From Burkholderiaceae bacterium (GTDB lineage: Bacteria > Pseudomonadota > Gammaproteobacteria > Burkholderiales > Burkholderiaceae_C): 64,000 nt of DNA. Both the position numbers and the translations under genes were made by a program. Below the pieces are notes generated by a model, which worked only from the letters and a program-made list of their open reading frames with translations, was not told where the DNA came from and made no database searches. Where the stretch lies: assembly GCA_030695205.1 (NCBI GenBank), contig JAUYTN010000058.1, positions 1-64,000 of the forward strand, given 5' to 3'. Positions 27,143 through 39,357 of this stretch are shown here, piece by piece. Position 1 is the first letter of the stretch, and every line of letters begins with the position of its first letter.

Positions 27143-29851
27143 TTATGCGTACAGGGGGTTGACCTTGTCGGCGTTGATGCCGTACTTGGCAATGGCCTCG
27201 GCCACCTTGGCCAACGGCAGGTTACCGTCATCGGCCAGCGACTTGAGAGCGGCGACCACGATGAAGTGGCGGTTCACCTCGAAGTGCACGCGCAGCTTGC
27301 TGCGGAAATCGCGGCGGCCAAAGCCGTCGGTACCCAGCACCTTGTAGGTGCGACCAGCGGGTATGAACGGGCGAATTTGCTCGGCATACGCCTTCATGTA
27401 GTCGGTGGAGGCCACCACAGGGCCGGTGGTACCGCCCAGTTGTTGCGCCACAAACGACACCTGAGGGGTTTCCAGCGGGTGCAACAGGTTGAAACGCTCG
27501 GCGTTCTGGCCGTCGCGGGTCAGCTCGTTGAAGCTTGGGCAGCTCCACACATCGGCCTGCACGCCCCAGTCGGTGGCCAGCAAGGCCTGGGCGGCAATGC
27601 TTTCGCGCAGGATGGTGCCGGAACCCAGCAACTGCACCCGTGTGGCACCTTCGGCACCGGGCTTGCACAGGTACATGCCCTTGATGATCTGCTCTTCCGT
27701 GCCAGCGGTCAGGCCGGGCATGGCGTAGTTTTCGTTCAGCAGGGTCAGGTAGTAGAAAACGTTGTCTTGCTTTTCGACCATGCGCTTCAGGCCATGGTGC
27801 AGGATGACGCCCACCTCGTGCGCGAAGGTCGGGTCGTAGCTGATGCAGTTGGGAATGGTGCCCGCCATGATGTGGCTGTGGCCGTCTTCGTGCTGCAGGC
27901 CTTCGCCGTTGAGGGTGGTGCGCCCGGAGGTGCCACCCAGCAGGAAGCCGCGTGCCTGCATGTCGCCTGCTGCCCAGGCCAGATCGCCAATGCGCTGGAA
28001 GCCGAACATGGAGTAGTACACATAGAACGGCACCATGATGCGGTTGCTGGTGCTGTAAGACGTGGCTGCGGCAATCCAGCTGCTCATGCCGCCGGCTTCG
28101 TTGATGCCCTCTTGCAGAATTTGGCCCGCCTTGTCTTCGCGGTAGTACATGACCTGGTCTTTGTCCACCGGGGTGTACTGCTGGCCTTGCGGGTTGTAAA
28201 TGCCAATCTGGCGGAACAAGCCTTCCATCCCGAACGTGCGGGCCTCGTCCACCAGGATGGGCACCACGCGTGGGCCGAGGGCCTGGTCGCGCAGCAGCTG
28301 CGTCAGAAAGCGCACATAGGCCTGGGTGGTGGAGATTTCACGGCCTTCGGCGGTGGGCTCCATCACGCTCTTGAAGGTTTCCAGTGACGGCACCGTGAAG
28401 CTTTCATCGGCCTTGGTGCGCCGCTTGGGCAGGTAGCCACCCAGCGCCTTGCGGCGCTCATGCAGGTACTGCATTTCGGGGGTATCGTCGGCCGGCTTGT
28501 AAAACGGGATGCTGGCCAGTTCGCTGTCCGGAATCGGGATGTTGAAGCGGTCGCGGAAGATTTTGATGTCTTCGTCGGTCAACTTCTTGGTCTGGTGGAC
28601 GTTGTTTTTGCCCTCGCCGCTCTTGCCCATGCCAAAACCCTTGACGGTTTTGATCAGCAACACCGTGGGTTGGCCCTTGTGGTTGACCGCCTTGTGGAAG
28701 GCCGCATACACCTTCTGGGGGTCATGGCCACCACGGCGCAGCGCCCAGATGTCGTCGTCAGACATCTTGGACACCATTTCCAACACCTTGGGGTCGCGTC
28801 CAAAGAAGTGCTTGCGCACGTAGGCGCCGTCGTTGGCCTTGAAGCTCTGGTAGTCACCGTCCAGCACATCCATCATCAGTTTGCGCAGCGCACCGTCTTT
28901 GTCGCGGGCCAGCAAAGGGTCCCAGTTGGAGCCCCACAGCAGCTTGATGACGTTCCAGCCCGAACCGCGGAATTCACCCTCAAGTTCCTGGATGATTTTG
29001 CCGTTGCCGCGCACCGGACCATCCAGGCGCTGCAAGTTGCAGTTGATGACGAACACCAGGTTGTCCAGCCCTTCCCGGGCGGCCAGGCCGATGGCGCCCA
29101 GGCTTTCTACCTCATCCATCTCGCCGTCGCCACAGAACACCCAAACCTTGCGGTTTTCGGTGTTGGCAATGCCACGGGCATGCAGGTACTTCAAAAAGCG
29201 GGCCTGGTAGATGGCCATCAGTGGCCCCAGGCCCATCGACACGGTGGGGAACTGCCAGAACTCGGGCATCAGCTTGGGGTGCGGGTAGCTGGACAAGCCC
29301 TTGCCATCCACTTCCTGGCGGAAATTGAGCAACTGCTCCTCGCTCAGGCGGCCCTCCATGAAGGCGCGGGCGTACACGCCGGGCGACACATGGCCCTGGA
29401 TATACAGGCAATCACCGCCGTGGTTTTCGCTCTCTGCGTGCCAGAAATGGTTAAACCCGGCACCAAACATGTGAGCCAGGGACGCAAACGAACCAATGTG
29501 GCCACCCAAGTCCCCACCGTCGGCAGGGTTGTGGCGGTTGGCTTTGACCACCATGGCCATGGCGTTCCAGCGCATGTAGGCGCGCAAACGCTCTTCTATT
29601 TCAATATTTCCGGGACAACGCTCTTCCTGATCCGGCTCAATCGTGTTCACATAGCCCGTGGTTGCTGAAAACGGCATATCGATGCTGTTCTCGCGGGCGT
29701 GCTCCAGCAACTGCTCCAGCAAAAAATGCGCCCTTTCACCCCCCTCGCGCTCAATCACAGCAGACAGGGCATCCATCCACTCACGGGTTTCCTGGCTGTC
29801 CGGGTCTTGGGCAGCGGTGCCAAATAGCTGTTGATCCTTTGGGGTGTTCAT
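27143..29851 (-). CDS. aceE: Pyruvate dehydrogenase E1 component, homodimeric type
   Basis: A 902-residue thiamine-diphosphate enzyme that decarboxylates pyruvate and acetylates the lipoyl groups of AceF. The ThDP/Mg motif GDGEMDEVESLGAIGLA ending FVINCNLQRLDGPV is present. Conserved segments RGHDPQKVYAAFHKA-like and GRTTLNGEGLQHEDGHSH also mark the AceE family. Length compares with E. coli AceE (887). The start at 29851 has CAGGAG upstream; the open frame extends to 29944 without homology. First gene of aceE-aceF-lpdA. Confidence 0.98.
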   Translation of the reverse strand: MNTPKDQQLFGTAAQDPDSQETREWMDALSAVIEREGGERAHFLLEQLLEHARENSIDMPFSATTGYVNTIEPDQEERCPGNIEIEERLRAYMRWNAMAMVVKANRHNPADGGDLGGHIGSFASLAHMFGAGFNHFWHAESENHGGDCLYIQGHVSPGVYARAFMEGRLSEEQLLNFRQEVDGKGLSSYPHPKLMPEFWQFPTVSMGLGPLMAIYQARFLKYLHARGIANTENRKVWVFCGDGEMDEVESLGAIGLAAREGLDNLVFVINCNLQRLDGPVRGNGKIIQELEGEFRGSGWNVIKLLWGSNWDPLLARDKDGALRKLMMDVLDGDYQSFKANDGAYVRKHFFGRDPKVLEMVSKMSDDDIWALRRGGHDPQKVYAAFHKAVNHKGQPTVLLIKTVKGFGMGKSGEGKNNVHQTKKLTDEDIKIFRDRFNIPIPDSELASIPFYKPADDTPEMQYLHERRKALGGYLPKRRTKADESFTVPSLETFKSVMEPTAEGREISTTQAYVRFLTQLLRDQALGPRVVPILVDEARTFGMEGLFRQIGIYNPQGQQYTPVDKDQVMYYREDKAGQILQEGINEAGGMSSWIAAATSYSTSNRIMVPFYVYYSMFGFQRIGDLAWAAGDMQARGFLLGGTSGRTTLNGEGLQHEDGHSHIMAGTIPNCISYDPTFAHEVGVILHHGLKRMVEKQDNVFYYLTLLNENYAMPGLTAGTEEQIIKGMYLCKPGAEGATRVQLLGSGTILRESIAAQALLATDWGVQADVWSCPSFNELTRDGQNAERFNLLHPLETPQVSFVAQQLGGTTGPVVASTDYMKAYAEQIRPFIPAGRTYKVLGTDGFGRRDFRSKLRVHFEVNRHFIVVAALKSLADDGNLPLAKVAEAIAKYGINADKVNPLYA

Positions 29852-29939
29852 GGTTGTCTCCTGGGAATTGAAGGGGGCGGGTGTGGCTTGATGTCCAGTC
29901 CGGCTGCAAGTGTCACACAAGGCGCCTGAAATTTCAACA

Positions 29940-29963
29940 TGCAAATGTCTTTTTCACATTGCA
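29940..29963. promoter_or_regulatory. Inverted repeat upstream of aceE
   Basis: TGCAAATGT (29940-29948) and ACATTGCA (29956-29963) form an imperfect palindrome 89 bases before the aceE start, in a strongly AT-rich stretch (29940-29980). The palindrome may bind a regulator of the pyruvate dehydrogenase operon. No protein can be assigned. Confidence 0.35.
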
Positions 29964-30127
29964 ATAAAATTTTTTCACGCACCGCCCAAATACCACTGAT
30001 CGACAGCCAATCTGCGTACTGATTGGGCAGCCAACACCCGCTGGGCCAAAGCGTCGAACCCGGTTGTCAGAAAATAAGAAGACTCGCCCGTGTGCAGTGC
30101 ATGGTGCACCGCGCCTCCTTGCAGCCC

Positions 30128-32650
30128 ATGACAACACCCATCACTCCGCCCCCCCTACCCTCCAAACCCCACCCCAACCGCGAACAGGGTGTGTGGCGTC
30201 GGTGGTGGCGCAGTCAATCTGCGCTGCGCCAGGACCGCTATGCCCTGCTGGGGCCCCTGGTGGCGGTGGTGCTGTTTGTGCTGGTGATGATGTCTGCCTT
30301 TGTGTACCTGCGCCTGGAAGAGATTGACCGGGAACAGGGCGCGGTGATGCGCGATGTGGAGTACGCCCAGCAGCGCCTGCGCCTGCGGCTGTTGGAGCGA
30401 CAGGAGCAGCTCATGCGCATGGCCCGCCAGGCGGCCAACCACGAGATTGAAGCCAACGAGTTCGAGATGCAGGCAGAGAGCCTCATCGAGCAGTACCCCG
30501 AACTCATCGCGGTGTCCTGGCTGAACCAACGGCGCGAGGTGCTGGCCTCTCACGCCTCGCCCAGTGCCGCATCCTCCAGCGTGATGCTGCGCGGCGACGT
30601 GCTGGGCCCGCAGGGTGCGGGTGGCATCTTCGAGCAAGCCCGCGAACTGCGCCAGCCGGTGTACTCCGGCCCGCTGGGCCACCCCGACCAAGGGGCCACC
30701 CTGGCCATGCATGTGCCGCTGGTGGACATTGCCAGCTTCAACGGGGTGGTCATGGCGGAATTTTCCATGGACGGCTTGCTCAACTTTGGTGTTCCGCCGG
30801 AGGTGATGGCCCGCTATGCGGTGACGCTGGTCGATGAGCGCGGCAAGTTGCTGGCCGGTACGGCGGCGGGTTCGCCGCCGCGCAACCTGCCGCCGCTGCC
30901 CTGGGCGCCCCACGACATCTCGCAAGACGTGCCGGTCTCTCCGGTGGGCAACGGGCTGCTGCTGCGTGCCCAGGGCTACCGTGCGTCTCAAGACCTGGTG
31001 GGTGGTGGCTTCATGTGGCTGATTGGTGCGCTGTGTGCCCTCACCCTGTGGATGCTGATCGGCACATGGCGCCACACCCGCAGGCGCCTGCAGGCCCAGC
31101 AGGCACTGGTGTCAGAGACCAACTTTCGCCGTGCCATGGAAAACTCCATGCTGACCGGCATGCGCGCGCTGGACATGCAAGGCCGCATCACCTACGTCAA
31201 CCCTGCGTTTTGCAGCATGACCGGCTGGACCGAGCCCGAGCTGGTGGGGCGGACTGCGCCGTTCCCATACTGGCCAGACGAAGACCGGGACATGCTGACT
31301 GCGCGGCTCGAAGACGAGCTCAGTGGACGCTCCAACCCCGGCGGGTTCGAGGTGAGGGTGCGCCGGCGCAACGGCCAGATTTTTGATGCCCGGATGTACG
31401 TCTCTCCACTCATTGACCCCAACGGCGTGCAAAGCGGCTGGATGACCTCCATGACCGACATCACCGAGCCCAAGCGCATCCGCCAGGAGCTGACCGCCTC
31501 GTACGAGCGCTTCACCACGGTGCTGGAAAGCCTGGATTCGGCGGTCTCTGTGGTGCCTCTGGGCAGCGATGAGCTGCTGTTTGCCAACAAGCTGTACCGC
31601 CTCTGGTTTGGCATGAGCGGCAAAGGCCACCAACAAGTGATCGTCATGAGCGGACACCTCCCCCTGCCCGACAGCGACGGCAGCGACCCCGTGGATATGT
31701 TCGTGGGCATGCCCACCGATGGCTTGACCGATGCGAGGGCCGAAAACATAGAGCTGTACGTCGAAGAGCTGGGCAAGTGGCTGGAGGTGCGCTCCCGCTA
31801 CGTCACCTGGGTAGATGGGCGGCTGGCACAAATGGCCATTGCCACCGACATCACCACCCGCCGCCACGCTGAGGAACTGGCGGCCCAGCAGTCCGAGCGG
31901 GCGGAAAAGGCCAGTCGCCTCATCACCATGGGAGAAATGGCCTCCAGCGTCGCCCACGAGCTCAACCAGCCGCTGACCGCCATCAGCAACTACTGCAGCG
32001 GCATGATCACCCGGGTCAAAAAGCAGCAAATCAACCAGGACGACCTGTTGCAAGCCCTGGAAAAAACCGCCCGCCAAGCGCAGCGGGCGGGCCAGATTAT
32101 TCAGCGCATCAAGGCCTTTGTGAAGCGCAGCGAGCCCAACCCCACCCTCTCGGACGTGGGCACCATGGTGAACAACGCCATTGAATTGGCCGACATCGAA
32201 CTCAAACGCCAACAGGTGCGCCTGACCCACTATGTGGCCGCCCGCCTGCCCGCGCTGATGGTGGACCCCATCCTGATCGAGCAGGTGCTCATCAACTTGC
32301 TCAAAAACGGGGCCGAATCCATCCTGAACGCCCAGCGCCCACCCGCACAACGCCAGCTGGAGCTCAAGGTTGTACCCCGGCAACATGAAGGTGCAGAGGT
32401 GGTGGAGTTCAGCGTACGCGACACCGGTCTGGGTGTGCCCGACGAGCTGCTGGAGCGGATTTACGAGGCGTTTTACAGCACCAAAAGCGAGGGCATGGGC
32501 ATAGGCCTCAAGCTGTGCCGCAGCATCATCGAGTCGCACCACGGACGCATCCAAGTGGAGAACATTTACAATGGAAAAGAACCTTCAGGCTGCATATTCA
32601 GTTTCTGGATACCGGTTGTATCTCCCCTTCAATCCGCAGAAACCCGGTAA
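30128..32650 (+). CDS. PAS-domain sensor histidine kinase (FixL/DctB-like)
   Basis: An 840-residue membrane kinase. It has TM1 at about 36-60 (LLGPLVAVVLFVLVMMSAFV), a periplasmic sensor loop of about 230 residues, and TM2 near 295-315 (GGFMWLIGALCALTLWMLIG). A PAS domain follows (NFRRAMENSMLTGMRALDMQ, with PAC region MTDITEPKRIRQEL), then a second PAS-like segment. The HisKA domain has His610 in SSVAHELNQPLTAISNYC. The ATPase domain contains LINLLKNGAESI, DTGLGVP and GMGIGLKLCRSIIE. Start 30128 is preferred because the extra upstream codons lack homology. It pairs with the FixJ-like regulator 75 bases downstream. The signal is unknown. Confidence 0.93.
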   Translation: MTTPITPPPLPSKPHPNREQGVWRRWWRSQSALRQDRYALLGPLVAVVLFVLVMMSAFVYLRLEEIDREQGAVMRDVEYAQQRLRLRLLERQEQLMRMARQAANHEIEANEFEMQAESLIEQYPELIAVSWLNQRREVLASHASPSAASSSVMLRGDVLGPQGAGGIFEQARELRQPVYSGPLGHPDQGATLAMHVPLVDIASFNGVVMAEFSMDGLLNFGVPPEVMARYAVTLVDERGKLLAGTAAGSPPRNLPPLPWAPHDISQDVPVSPVGNGLLLRAQGYRASQDLVGGGFMWLIGALCALTLWMLIGTWRHTRRRLQAQQALVSETNFRRAMENSMLTGMRALDMQGRITYVNPAFCSMTGWTEPELVGRTAPFPYWPDEDRDMLTARLEDELSGRSNPGGFEVRVRRRNGQIFDARMYVSPLIDPNGVQSGWMTSMTDITEPKRIRQELTASYERFTTVLESLDSAVSVVPLGSDELLFANKLYRLWFGMSGKGHQQVIVMSGHLPLPDSDGSDPVDMFVGMPTDGLTDARAENIELYVEELGKWLEVRSRYVTWVDGRLAQMAIATDITTRRHAEELAAQQSERAEKASRLITMGEMASSVAHELNQPLTAISNYCSGMITRVKKQQINQDDLLQALEKTARQAQRAGQIIQRIKAFVKRSEPNPTLSDVGTMVNNAIELADIELKRQQVRLTHYVAARLPALMVDPILIEQVLINLLKNGAESILNAQRPPAQRQLELKVVPRQHEGAEVVEFSVRDTGLGVPDELLERIYEAFYSTKSEGMGIGLKLCRSIIESHHGRIQVENIYNGKEPSGCIFSFWIPVVSPLQSAETR

Positions 32651-32725
32651 TACCCCCCTGAGTTTTTGATCACAAACCCGCGGCCCAAGCGGGTCGGCAG
32701 CCCTTCCCTTCCGAGGCAGACAACA

Positions 32726-33355
32726 ATGAGCATCAACCCCAAACGAGGCAACGTCTATGTCGTGGACGACGACGAGGCCGTTCGCGACTCCCTGCAATGG
32801 CTGCTGGAAGGCAACGACTACCGGGTGCGCTGCTACGAATCGGCCGAGGCGTTCCTGAGCCGCTATGACACTCGCGAAGTGGCCTGCCTGATTGCCGACA
32901 TCCGCATGGTGGGCATGTCGGGCATGGAGTTGCAAGACAAGCTCATCGAGCGCAACTCGCCTCTGCCCATCGTGTTCATCACCGGGCATGGCGACGTGCC
33001 CATGGCGGTCGAATCCATGAAAAAGGGGGCGCTCGACTTTATCCAGAAGCCCTTCCAGGAATCTGCCTTGCTGGGCATGGTTGAAAAAATGCTGGACAAA
33101 GCCCGGGAAACCTTCACCGACCACCAAAAAGCCGCCAGCCGCGACGCCCTGCTCTCCAAGCTCACCACCCGCGAGGCACAGGTGCTGGAACGCATCGTTG
33201 CCGGCCGACTCAACAAACAAATTGCCGACGACCTGGGTATCAGCATCAAAACCGTGGAGGCCCATCGGGCCAACATCATGGAAAAGCTCAATGCCAACAC
33301 CGTGGCCGATTTGCTCAAAATTGCCTTGGGGCCCAACACCGCCATGGCGGCCTAA
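32726..33355 (+). CDS. FixJ/NarL-type response regulator
   Basis: A 209-residue two-domain regulator. The receiver domain (about 8-120) has acidic pocket VVDDDEAVRD, phospho-acceptor Asp58 (LIADIRMVGMSG), conserved Thr in FITGHGD and Lys in FIQKPF. A LuxR-type helix-turn-helix follows (about 145-205: LTTREAQVLERIVAGRLNKQ, SIKTVEAHRANIMEKL). The start at 32726 is preceded by GAGG. It is cognate to the kinase immediately upstream and ends before a terminator that precedes folD. Targets are unknown; neighbouring aceE on the opposite strand is one possibility. Confidence 0.93.
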   Translation: MSINPKRGNVYVVDDDEAVRDSLQWLLEGNDYRVRCYESAEAFLSRYDTREVACLIADIRMVGMSGMELQDKLIERNSPLPIVFITGHGDVPMAVESMKKGALDFIQKPFQESALLGMVEKMLDKARETFTDHQKAASRDALLSKLTTREAQVLERIVAGRLNKQIADDLGISIKTVEAHRANIMEKLNANTVADLLKIALGPNTAMAA

Positions 33356-33388
33356 AGCTCGCCCCATAAAGAAAAAACTAAACCAATC

Positions 33389-33431
33389 ATAGCTAACAAT
33401 GCCCGCCAGACAAGCGCTGACGGGCTTTTTT
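33389..33431 (+). repeat. Dispersed 45-bp repeat, copy h (forms a terminator)
   Basis: ATAGCTAACA, then 15 bases to GCG (spacing 25), then CTGACGGGC and TTTTTT. Here the right half of the repeat pairs with GCCCG inside the left part, giving a terminator. Confidence 0.65.
33401..33431 (+). terminator. Rho-independent terminator after the response regulator
   Basis: GCCCGCCAG (33401-33409) pairs with CTGACGGGC (33417-33425), with one mismatch, followed by six T. It ends the kinase-regulator unit 12 bases before the folD ATG. Confidence 0.85.
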
Positions 33432-33442
33432 ATTGAAAAAAT

Positions 33443-34297
33443 ATGACTGCCCAACTCATCGACGGAAACGCCCTCTCCCGACAACTGCGCGACAACGTTC
33501 GCGAACGCGTCCTCACCCTGCGCGCGCGCGGCGTGGTGCCTGGCCTGGCGGTGGTGCTGGTCGGCGACAACCCCGCCAGCCAGGTCTATGTGCGCAACAA
33601 GGTCAAAGCCTGCGAGGACACGGGCATGCACTCGGTGCTGGAGCAGTACCCAGCCGACATGACCGAAGCCGATTTGCTGGCCAGGGTCACGGCCCTGAAC
33701 AACGACCCCAGCATCCACGGCATTCTGGTGCAACTGCCTCTGCCCGCCCACATCAACGCGCAGCGGGTGATAGAGACCATCTCCCCCGCCAAAGATGTGG
33801 ACGGCTTCCACGTCGGCAGCGCCGGTGCGCTGATGGTGGGCCAGCCCGGTTTTTGGCCGTGCACGCCCTACGGCTGCATGAAGATGCTGGAGAGCATTGG
33901 CTACAACCTGCGCGGCAAGCATGCGGTCGTCATTGGGCGCAGCAACATCGTGGGCAAACCGATGGCGCTGATGCTGCTGCAGCAAAACGCCACCGTCACC
34001 ATCTGCCACAGTGCCACGCCCGACCTGAAAGCCATGACCCTGCAAGCCGACGTGATCGTGGCCGCCGTTGGCAAGCGCAATGTGCTGACGGCCGACATGG
34101 TCAAGCCCGGCGCGGTGGTGCTGGATGTGGGCATGAACCGCACCGAAGAAGGCAAACTCTGCGGCGACGTGGACTTTGCCGATGTAAAAGAGGTGGCTGG
34201 CTACATCACGCCCGTGCCTGGCGGTGTGGGGCCCATGACCATCACCATGCTGATGGTCAACACCTTGGCATCAGCGGAGCACATGCTGGCTGCCTGA
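33443..34297 (+). CDS. folD: Methylenetetrahydrofolate dehydrogenase / cyclohydrolase FolD
   Basis: A 284-residue bifunctional cytosolic enzyme interconverting 5,10-methylene-, 5,10-methenyl- and 10-formyl-tetrahydrofolate. Signature 1 lies in [15 protein letters not shown], with the catalytic Lys in [17 protein letters not shown] and the second signature [13 protein letters not shown] are present, as is the NADP loop [16 protein letters not shown]. Its 3' end overlaps the convergent DUF4149 gene by 27 bases. Start at the ATG directly after the terminator T-run; the ribosome site is weak (GAAAAAAT). Confidence 0.97.
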   Translation: MTAQLIDGNALSRQLRDNVRERVLTLRARGVVPGLAVVLVGDNPASQVYVRNKVKACEDTGMHSVLEQYPADMTEADLLARVTALNNDPSIHGILVQLPLPAHINAQRVIETISPAKDVDGFHVGSAGALMVGQPGFWPCTPYGCMKMLESIGYNLRGKHAVVIGRSNIVGKPMALMLLQQNATVTICHSATPDLKAMTLQADVIVAAVGKRNVLTADMVKPGAVVLDVGMNRTEEGKLCGDVDFADVKEVAGYITPVPGGVGPMTITMLMVNTLASAEHMLAA

Positions 34298-34783
34298 CGC
34301 TGTCGGCTGGCGTGCCAGCAACCACGCCACGGCCACAGCGGCGCACCACTGCAGCAGCACCAGTACGGAGCCCAGGCCATGCCACAGGGCCAGGTTCCCG
34401 CCAATGGCCCGTGCACCCACAATCTGTGGACCCACCCACCCCAGCTGGCACAGAGCAGACACCCCAGCCACTGCACACAATATCAGAGCTGTTTTTCTAT
34501 ACGCAGCAAGCGTAAAGTGGCAAAAAAACAAAAAATATAAGACCCCTGCCTGGGCGCTGACGACCGAAAACAGCCCGACCACCTCGAACAGGCTGGCCGC
34601 CACTGGGCCAGCCACGGCGGGTGAACCCAGCCGGGCAAACAGCAGAGGCACCGCCACGAACGCCAACGCTGTGACGCCACCCCACAACAGGCCAGCCCAC
34701 ATCCTCGCCACACGCAGCGCAAGGTCTGCAGCTGAATGTGTGGCCAGGGTTGCGGGGGTGGGGGATGGCAAGGGCTGGATCAC
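34271..34783 (-). CDS. DUF4149 membrane protein
   Basis: A 170-residue inner-membrane protein with four hydrophobic helices ([72 protein letters not shown]). The family function is unknown. The GTG start overlaps the greA stop by four bases (GTGA), indicating coupling. Codons around 34485-34529 are AT-rich and correspond to dispersed-repeat copy c. The 3' end overlaps folD convergently. Confidence 0.85.
   Translation of the reverse strand: MIQPLPSPTPATLATHSAADLALRVARMWAGLLWGGVTALAFVAVPLLFARLGSPAVAGPVAASLFEVVGLFSVVSAQAGVLYFLFFCHFTLAAYRKTALILCAVAGVSALCQLGWVGPQIVGARAIGGNLALWHGLGSVLVLLQWCAAVAVAWLLARQPTASGSQHVLR
34485..34529 (+). repeat. Dispersed 45-bp repeat, copy c, inside DUF4149 gene
   Basis: AGAGCTGTTT, then 15 bases to GCG (spacing 25), then TAAAGTGGC and AAAAAAACA. 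It lies antisense to the DUF4149 frame and encodes part of a membrane segment ([17 protein letters not shown]). Confidence 0.6.
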
Positions 34784-35256
34784 TCGTAGCGGACGGACAC
34801 GATCTCGTAGTGGCGGGTCCCACCTGGTGCCTGCACCTCGGCGCTGTCACCCTCCACCTTGCCAATCAGGGCGCGGGCAATCGGGCTACCAATGTTGATG
34901 CGTCCCAGTTTGAGGTCGGCCTCGTCTTCACCAACGATCTGGTAGGTCACCTCGGCACCGCTGGCCTCGTCTTCCAGCACCACCGTGGAGCCGAACACCA
35001 CCTTGCCACCTGCATCCAGGGTGGTGGGGTCAATGACCTGGGCGGTGGAGAGCTTGCTTTCGATCTCGGCAATCCGACCCTCGATAAAGCCCTGGCGGTC
35101 CTTGGCGGCGTCGTACTCGGCGTTCTCGCTCAGGTCGCCCTGGGCACGTGCCTCGGCAATGGCGTTGATGACCCAGGGGCGGTCCACGGTCTTGAGTTTG
35201 TGCAGCTCAGCCTTCAGTGCCTCGGCACCGCGCTTGGTCACGGGGATGGTGGCCAT
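34780..35256 (-). CDS. greA: Transcription elongation factor GreA
   Basis: A 158-residue factor that rescues backtracked RNA polymerase. The N-terminal coiled coil carries the acidic tip motif GDLSENAEYDAAKDRQG, and the C-terminal FKBP-like domain has VTYQIVGEDEAD and SPIARALIGK. The start at 35256 (MATIPVTKRGAEAL) is chosen; an upstream in-frame start lies inside the carB terminator hairpin. Typical neighbour of carB in betaproteobacteria. Confidence 0.97.
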   Translation of the reverse strand: MATIPVTKRGAEALKAELHKLKTVDRPWVINAIAEARAQGDLSENAEYDAAKDRQGFIEGRIAEIESKLSTAQVIDPTTLDAGGKVVFGSTVVLEDEASGAEVTYQIVGEDEADLKLGRINIGSPIARALIGKVEGDSAEVQAPGGTRHYEIVSVRYE

Positions 35257-35281
35257 GTGTGTATCTCCAGATAAAAGACAA

Positions 35282-35308
35282 ACCGCCACAGAGGTGCTCT
35301 GTGGCGGT
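35282..35308 (-). terminator. Strong hairpin between carB and greA
   Basis: ACCGCCACAGAG (35282-35293) pairs perfectly with CTCTGTGGCGGT (35297-35308) around a 3-base loop. On the minus strand it is followed by TTGTCTTTT, a modest T-run. It probably terminates most carB transcripts in the greA leader. Confidence 0.75.
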
Positions 35309-35346
35309 CGTTTGTTGGGGTTGGACAGGAGTTTAATTCAATCGCC

Positions 35347-35372
35347 AAGGGGCCCAACGAAGGGGCCCAACG
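35347..35372. repeat. Tandem 13-bp direct repeat
   Basis: AAGGGGCCCAACG occurs twice head to tail in the carB-greA gap. No function is evident. Confidence 0.6.
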
Positions 35373-35398
35373 GACTCAATGACACCGGGCTAGGGTTC

Positions 35399-38656
<3,258 letters not shown>

Positions 38657-38691
38657 GTTGTGCTGCTTTTTATAGTTGGGCGTGGATCACG

Positions 38692-39357
38692 TCACTGCAA
38701 GCTGGCGGTGGCCAGCTTGGCGCCGAACCACACGAACAGCGCGCCCACGGCGCTGGACAAACCCGATGACAGGCGGTGGCGTCGGGCAAACACCTGGGCC
38801 AGGCGAACCCCGGCAAAGATAAGTGCCGACAGGTAGGCGGCACTGAAAGCCATGATGATGGCGCTGAGAATCAGAAACGGAACAATCGGGGTAGCGTAGG
38901 TCGGGTCAATGAACTGCACAAAGAACGACAGCAAAAACAGAATCGCCTTGGGATTGAGCAAACTGATGACCAGCGCCCGTTTGAACGGATTGGCGTGGTG
39001 CGCTCGGCTCTCAACAGGGAGACTGGTGGGCGTGGTTTCCACCACTGGGTGGCGCCAGCGATGGACCGCCGCCAGAATGAGGTTAACCCCGACCCACGAC
39101 AAATAGGCCGCCCCGGCGTACTTCACCACCATGAACATCCCCGGGTGGGTGCGCAGCAGTCCCGCTGCGCCCAAGCCGGTGAGTGTCAGCAACACGGTGT
39201 CGCCAACAAACACACCCATCGCTCCCTGGTAGCCGGCACGCACGCCACGGGCCGCGGCCACCGACAGCACGAACAACGAGTTGGGGCCAGGCAACAAAAT
39301 AATGCCCAGCGCCCCCAGCGCATATGTCCAGATGTCGGTGACCCCGTAAAAACTCAT
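38692..39357 (-). CDS. LysE-family amino-acid exporter (LeuE-like)
   Basis: A 221-residue inner-membrane protein with six predicted helices. LysE/RhtB hallmarks include [21 protein letters not shown] and [13 protein letters not shown], followed by the cytoplasmic loop and [20 protein letters not shown]. This resembles the LeuE subgroup. It overlaps the carA stop by four bases (ATGA), so it is translated with carA. Substrate is uncertain: leucine-type or another neutral amino acid. Its placement between carA and carB is unusual relative to E. coli. Confidence 0.9.
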   Translation of the reverse strand: MSFYGVTDIWTYALGALGIILLPGPNSLFVLSVAAARGVRAGYQGAMGVFVGDTVLLTLTGLGAAGLLRTHPGMFMVVKYAGAAYLSWVGVNLILAAVHRWRHPVVETTPTSLPVESRAHHANPFKRALVISLLNPKAILFLLSFFVQFIDPTYATPIVPFLILSAIIMAFSAAYLSALIFAGVRLAQVFARRHRLSSGLSSAVGALFVWFGAKLATASLQ

